DNA of 64,000 nt. Source: Nepenthes gracilis (Eukaryota; Streptophyta; Magnoliopsida; Caryophyllales; Nepenthaceae). The notes beneath the pieces were generated by a model, which had not been told where the DNA came from, made no database searches, and saw only the letters and a list, made by a program, of their open reading frames with translations. Shown here piece after piece: positions 61,111-64,000 of the stretch. How positions within the stretch are numbered: position 1 is the stretch's first letter; each line of letters opens with the position of its first letter. Made by a program: the position numbers and the translations under genes. The stretch lies in the NCBI GenBank assembly GCA_033239525.1, contig BSYO01000004.1:14360037-14424036 (forward strand), given 5' to 3'.

Positions 61111-62454
61111 ACTAAAGTGCAGAATATCCCCTTTTCTTATCATTTTTCATTCATCATACAATTTCATATTCTTATTTCTATAGCCGTATTTCGACACAAA
61201 TTTTTATATTTTCGTGAGCTTGGGTCCTCACGCGATCATAGTTCATGCATAATTCTTCTTTGAAGCTTAACATTTCGATACAGATTTTCATATTGCTTGT
61301 GAGTTTGTTTTCTCACGTGTTCTTGATTCCATACATAATTTCCTTTGTAGCTTTAGGAAAATTTAAGATTTCCTTTCAATATTGCACGGACAAGAATTTT
61401 TAAAATTTTCGATCGATACTTCTTGACAATTAGTTCATAGCATGATTTTTGAAATATTTCAGATTAATATATTTACGATACGTGTATGATTTATCATAAA
61501 GTTTGGAAGATATAGAAAATTCTTACCGTTGCAAGCCAAAAGCAACTTTAGCTCGTCCGAACATCAAATAACTTTCAAAAACATGCAACATAATTTCCGA
61601 AACAAAAACATGCATAAATTATGATTAATTCGGATAAAACTCAAAGGGAATACGGGTTAGGATTCCGGTGAGCCATAAACCATATAAAATCATCAATTCA
61701 GGCACCCCAATTAATAATTTAACATATTCAACATGTGGTCACCATGCTCTAAAGCTAATTTATGAATAAATCCCGATTTAATTGGTGGAAACATCCGGGG
61801 CATAGGTTTAGGGTCCCATGTTCAAAAACCGGTCAAAACCATGAAACTGGATACGAAATTCATATATTTGCACGCTCAAGTCATGGGTAACAATTACCTA
61901 ATGCCAATGTATGCATAATTTCTAAAATAATTGGTAAATTTGGTCCAGGGCATGGGTGAACAGTGCCAGGTCCAAAAATCCACCTAAATCTCACAAATCG
62001 GATACGAAATCGAAGTATTTTCATGTTAGGGTCATGGGTAATAATATTCTAGAGCAAATTTAAGTAAAAATCCCAAAAATTAAAAACCGATACCACCCGG
62101 GGCGTGGGTGAACAATGCCGGCCGAAATGAACGTACATATAAACAAAAATGGAAAGTATGAGTGCACATGCATCGACCCGATCTACAACTTTTCCAACTA
62201 ACTTGAAGTCAAAATTGAATTTGGGGACCTCCATTTCCTCCTCTCTTCCTTCGCATGGCTCCTCCCTCCACGCCGGCTTCCATAGTTGCTGCTGCTATTC
62301 CACCTCAGCTGCGCCAGTTGGTCATTGCCGCATGGCCATCACCGGCTGCTGCCGACCTCTGGGCTGCCTCCCCCAGCGCTGCCTTCCTCTCTCTCTCTCG
62401 CAAAACCCTCCTTCCCACAAGCCCCCCTGCTGCCTCATTTCTTCGTCTATTTTT

Positions 62455-62517
62455 ATGTTATTATTATTATTATGATTATTATTATTATACGTTATATATA
62501 TATATATATATATATTA
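62455..62517. repeat. (ATT)n(AT)n microsatellite in J 5' LTR
   Basis: Matches 49917-49967 in the 3' LTR, with a different unit count. Confidence 0.9.
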
Positions 62518-62719
62518 TTCATTTTTCTTTAAATCACAAAACACAAATCGATATTTGAGCGATTGAACGGGCACACTTTGAACGCCGACTCATCAGATCT
62601 AATTATTCTCTAAAATTTTATAATATTTAATTAATTTTTTCACGCCTGAATTACCTAAAATTACCCAAAATAACCAATAATCCTAATTTAATCGGATAAA
62701 AATATTTCAGGATGCTACA

Positions 62720-62724
62720 GATAT
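62720..62724. other. Right target-site duplication of element J
   Basis: GATAT, identical to 47523-47527. Confidence 0.88.
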
Positions 62725-63300
62725 ACTATTGGCATGCCGGTGAGCTCTGGGTCGTAGCCATCAAACAGGCTGAGAGCTCTGGATAATGTCGGATGGCGTA
62801 ACATACTACGACTTTTCGGAAGAAACATGTCCGAATGGCCCACATACATGTCATAACTTATCACATAGTGTTTCCTCCTTATATCTCGAGATATACAAAT
62901 ACCCTACTCTCATTCTTGAGCTAGGGTTTGGTTCGGACACAGATCGATCACAAGATACATGTCAAACATCACATTAATCATGATATTTTCACTTAAGCAT
63001 GAAATCTTTTCACCTAATCTAGAAAAATATGGAAATCATGCATTAATCTTAGTGGGAGAAGATATTAGAACAAGAATACCCTTTTTAGAGATAGCAAAAG
63101 GCAACAATAAACAAAGAGGGAGTTCGTAGTACACTTATCTTAACATGATTAACTGATTTTCTTATTCTAGTCGGATCGGATGTGGCGGAAAAATTCTTCA
63201 TTTCCTCTTTTCTATTATCCTTCATTTTCTCTGCCCTTTCTCCTTCCTGCTTTTGCCGTTCATGTTTATCTTCTCTCTCTCCTCCCCTCCCCATTTTATA
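62725..63300 (-). repeat. LTR L, 5' portion, - strand
   Basis: Continues L after element J. On the - strand TTAAG|ATAAGTGTACTAC (about 63150-63130) is a changed donor block. The CT-rich stretch (63200-63290) is the GA-rich leader in sense, and GATTATAAAATGG near 63290-63303 is a possible TATA box. The right limit is not defined. Confidence 0.5.
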
Positions 63301-64000
63301 ATCGAAGCTCAAAGTCGGTGGAACCTTCGAGTCGGCGGCGGAGAGAGAGGAGGAGAACGGCATCGGCGTCGGCGGAGCACGAGTCAGTGGCGGCCGTGCA
63401 TGGCGGTGGCCGGCTGGGTGTTACGGTGGAGTAACGGCAGCGACCGCAGGAGCCCGGCGAGAGGAGGAATCATGTTAAGGAGAAGAGGAGAAAATAGAGG
63501 CTTTCGGGTCCGATTCCGAGCTCGAGCTAGTTAGAAAAGTTGTAGATTGGGTCAAGGCAAGTGTACTCATACTCTCCCTTTTCAATTTCATGCACTTTTA
63601 TTCCGTTCCCTTCGGGTATCCTCGTTCTGATACTTGAATAAATTTATCTATTGTGTTGCCCATAATCTAAATATAATAATACATCAAAATCATATCCACA
63701 TACCAAGTTTAGAGTGGTGTATTGCGATCTGAAAACCCTAGGTTCCGCGCGGGTACTGTTCACCAGCGCCTGAGCCCATTTTACCCTTAAATTTTTGGGG
63801 CTTTTGATATATTTGGGACTAGAATAGATTATGCATGACTTGGGTAAGTTAATTTATTGATTGGATATCTTATTGGGTATTTTTGGTAAAAATTCGTTCG
63901 TTAGGACCCTAAGGGGCGTCCGGACCATGTTTGATCAATTATATTGGGTTTAATGCATGAATTAGCCTTACATAATTGTTACCCATTGTGAGATCCCGAA
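63301..64000 (+). repeat. LTR N, + strand, runs off the window
   Basis: Carries a GA-rich leader, GAGCTCGAGC (63520-63529), GTTAGAAAAGTTGTAGATTG as in the other LTR leaders, donor-like TCAAG|GCAAGTGTACTC (63552-63567) and CTGTTCACC at 63757. The left limit is uncertain. It is head-to-head with L. Confidence 0.55.

Larger units (their letters stand above)
47528..62719 (-). mobile_element. Element J: gag-only, non-autonomous LTR retrotransposon with two nested insertions
   Basis: The 3' LTR is 47528-50169 and the 5' LTR 60039-62719, clearly similar and sharing a 39-bp-unit array. The perfect 5-bp flank GATAT shows that this is one insertion. The primer-binding site is next to the 5' LTR and the purine tract next to the 3' LTR. 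The internal region has gag (59812 down to 55690, split by solo LTR G) and the first few protease residues, then only non-coding DNA plus LTR K with a TRIM. No RT, RNase H or integrase is visible, so J would need enzymes from a related chromovirus. Confidence 0.88.
60039..62719 (-). repeat. Element J 5' LTR
   Basis: On the - strand it runs TGTAGCATCC (62719) to GAGACATCGCA (60039), 2681 bp, and aligns with 47528-50169. Acceptor-like CTCCATCCAAATGAG ends near 60545. The donor position is decayed (CGAT|GCATGTGC). Confidence 0.92.

Noticed and set aside
1..64000. Endogenous pararetrovirus, rRNA/tRNA genes or telomere repeats
   Set aside because: No movement protein or coat-type motifs, no rRNA or cloverleaf pattern, and no TTTAGGG array seen; every RT found belongs to a Ty3/gypsy element or the LINE.

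Overview
The window looks like a heterochromatic, repeat-packed stretch of a flowering-plant nuclear genome. The evidence is chromodomain Ty3/gypsy elements primed by tRNA-iMet, a Tat-lineage element with a second RNase H and antisense ORFs, an L1-type LINE, a TRIM, and a broken exon of a plant GRF transcription factor. I see no intact host gene, no rRNA or tRNA gene, no bacterial operon and no CRISPR array. Nearly everything is nested retrotransposon DNA, mostly decayed by stops and frameshifts.

Layout. 1-17744: element A (Tat/Retand-like, + strand; pol, minisatellite, antisense ORFs, second minisatellite, 3' LTR), split at 4023/12663 by element B (4024-12662, + strand chromovirus with both LTRs and near-matching TSDs). 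17745-19003: AT-rich, no gene. 19004-35788: element C (- strand chromovirus), whose 5' LTR is split by an 8.5-kb L1-type LINE (26009-34517, - strand, 10-bp TSD CCTAAAATAT). 36013-41407: element E (+ strand; 5' LTR, PBS, gag, start of protease), cut by LTR F (39238-41407), which itself lacks its 3' end. 41408-43915: the only stretch without clear transposon sequence; it holds the WRC-domain exon of a GRF-type gene with an in-frame stop. 43916-46192: lone LTR H (- strand). 46193-47527 and 62725-about 63300: LTR L (- strand), split by element J (47528-62719, - strand, perfect TSD GATAT). J carries LTRs of about 2.65 kb and gag but no recognisable polymerase. It received two further insertions: LTR K (about 51468-55194, + strand, with a TRIM at its 3' edge) and solo LTR G (56482-59459, + strand, perfect TSD CACCA). 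About 63300-64000: start of another + strand LTR (N), head-to-head with L.

How it fits together. Insertion order can be read from the nesting: A before B, C before the LINE, E before F, L before J, and J before K and G. Several junctions are confirmed by target-site duplications read directly from the sequence.

Main observation. The chromovirus-type LTRs are very different in sequence and length, yet they share the same two short blocks. One is a splice-donor-like AG|GYAAGTGTAYTC, about 120-160 nt after the TATA box where both are clear. The other is GCTCACTCTTGCTATT followed by a pyrimidine run and AG. Together they look like an intron of about 0.46-2.2 kb carried inside the LTR, often of the rare GC-AG type. 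I do not know of a description of this. RNA data would decide it.
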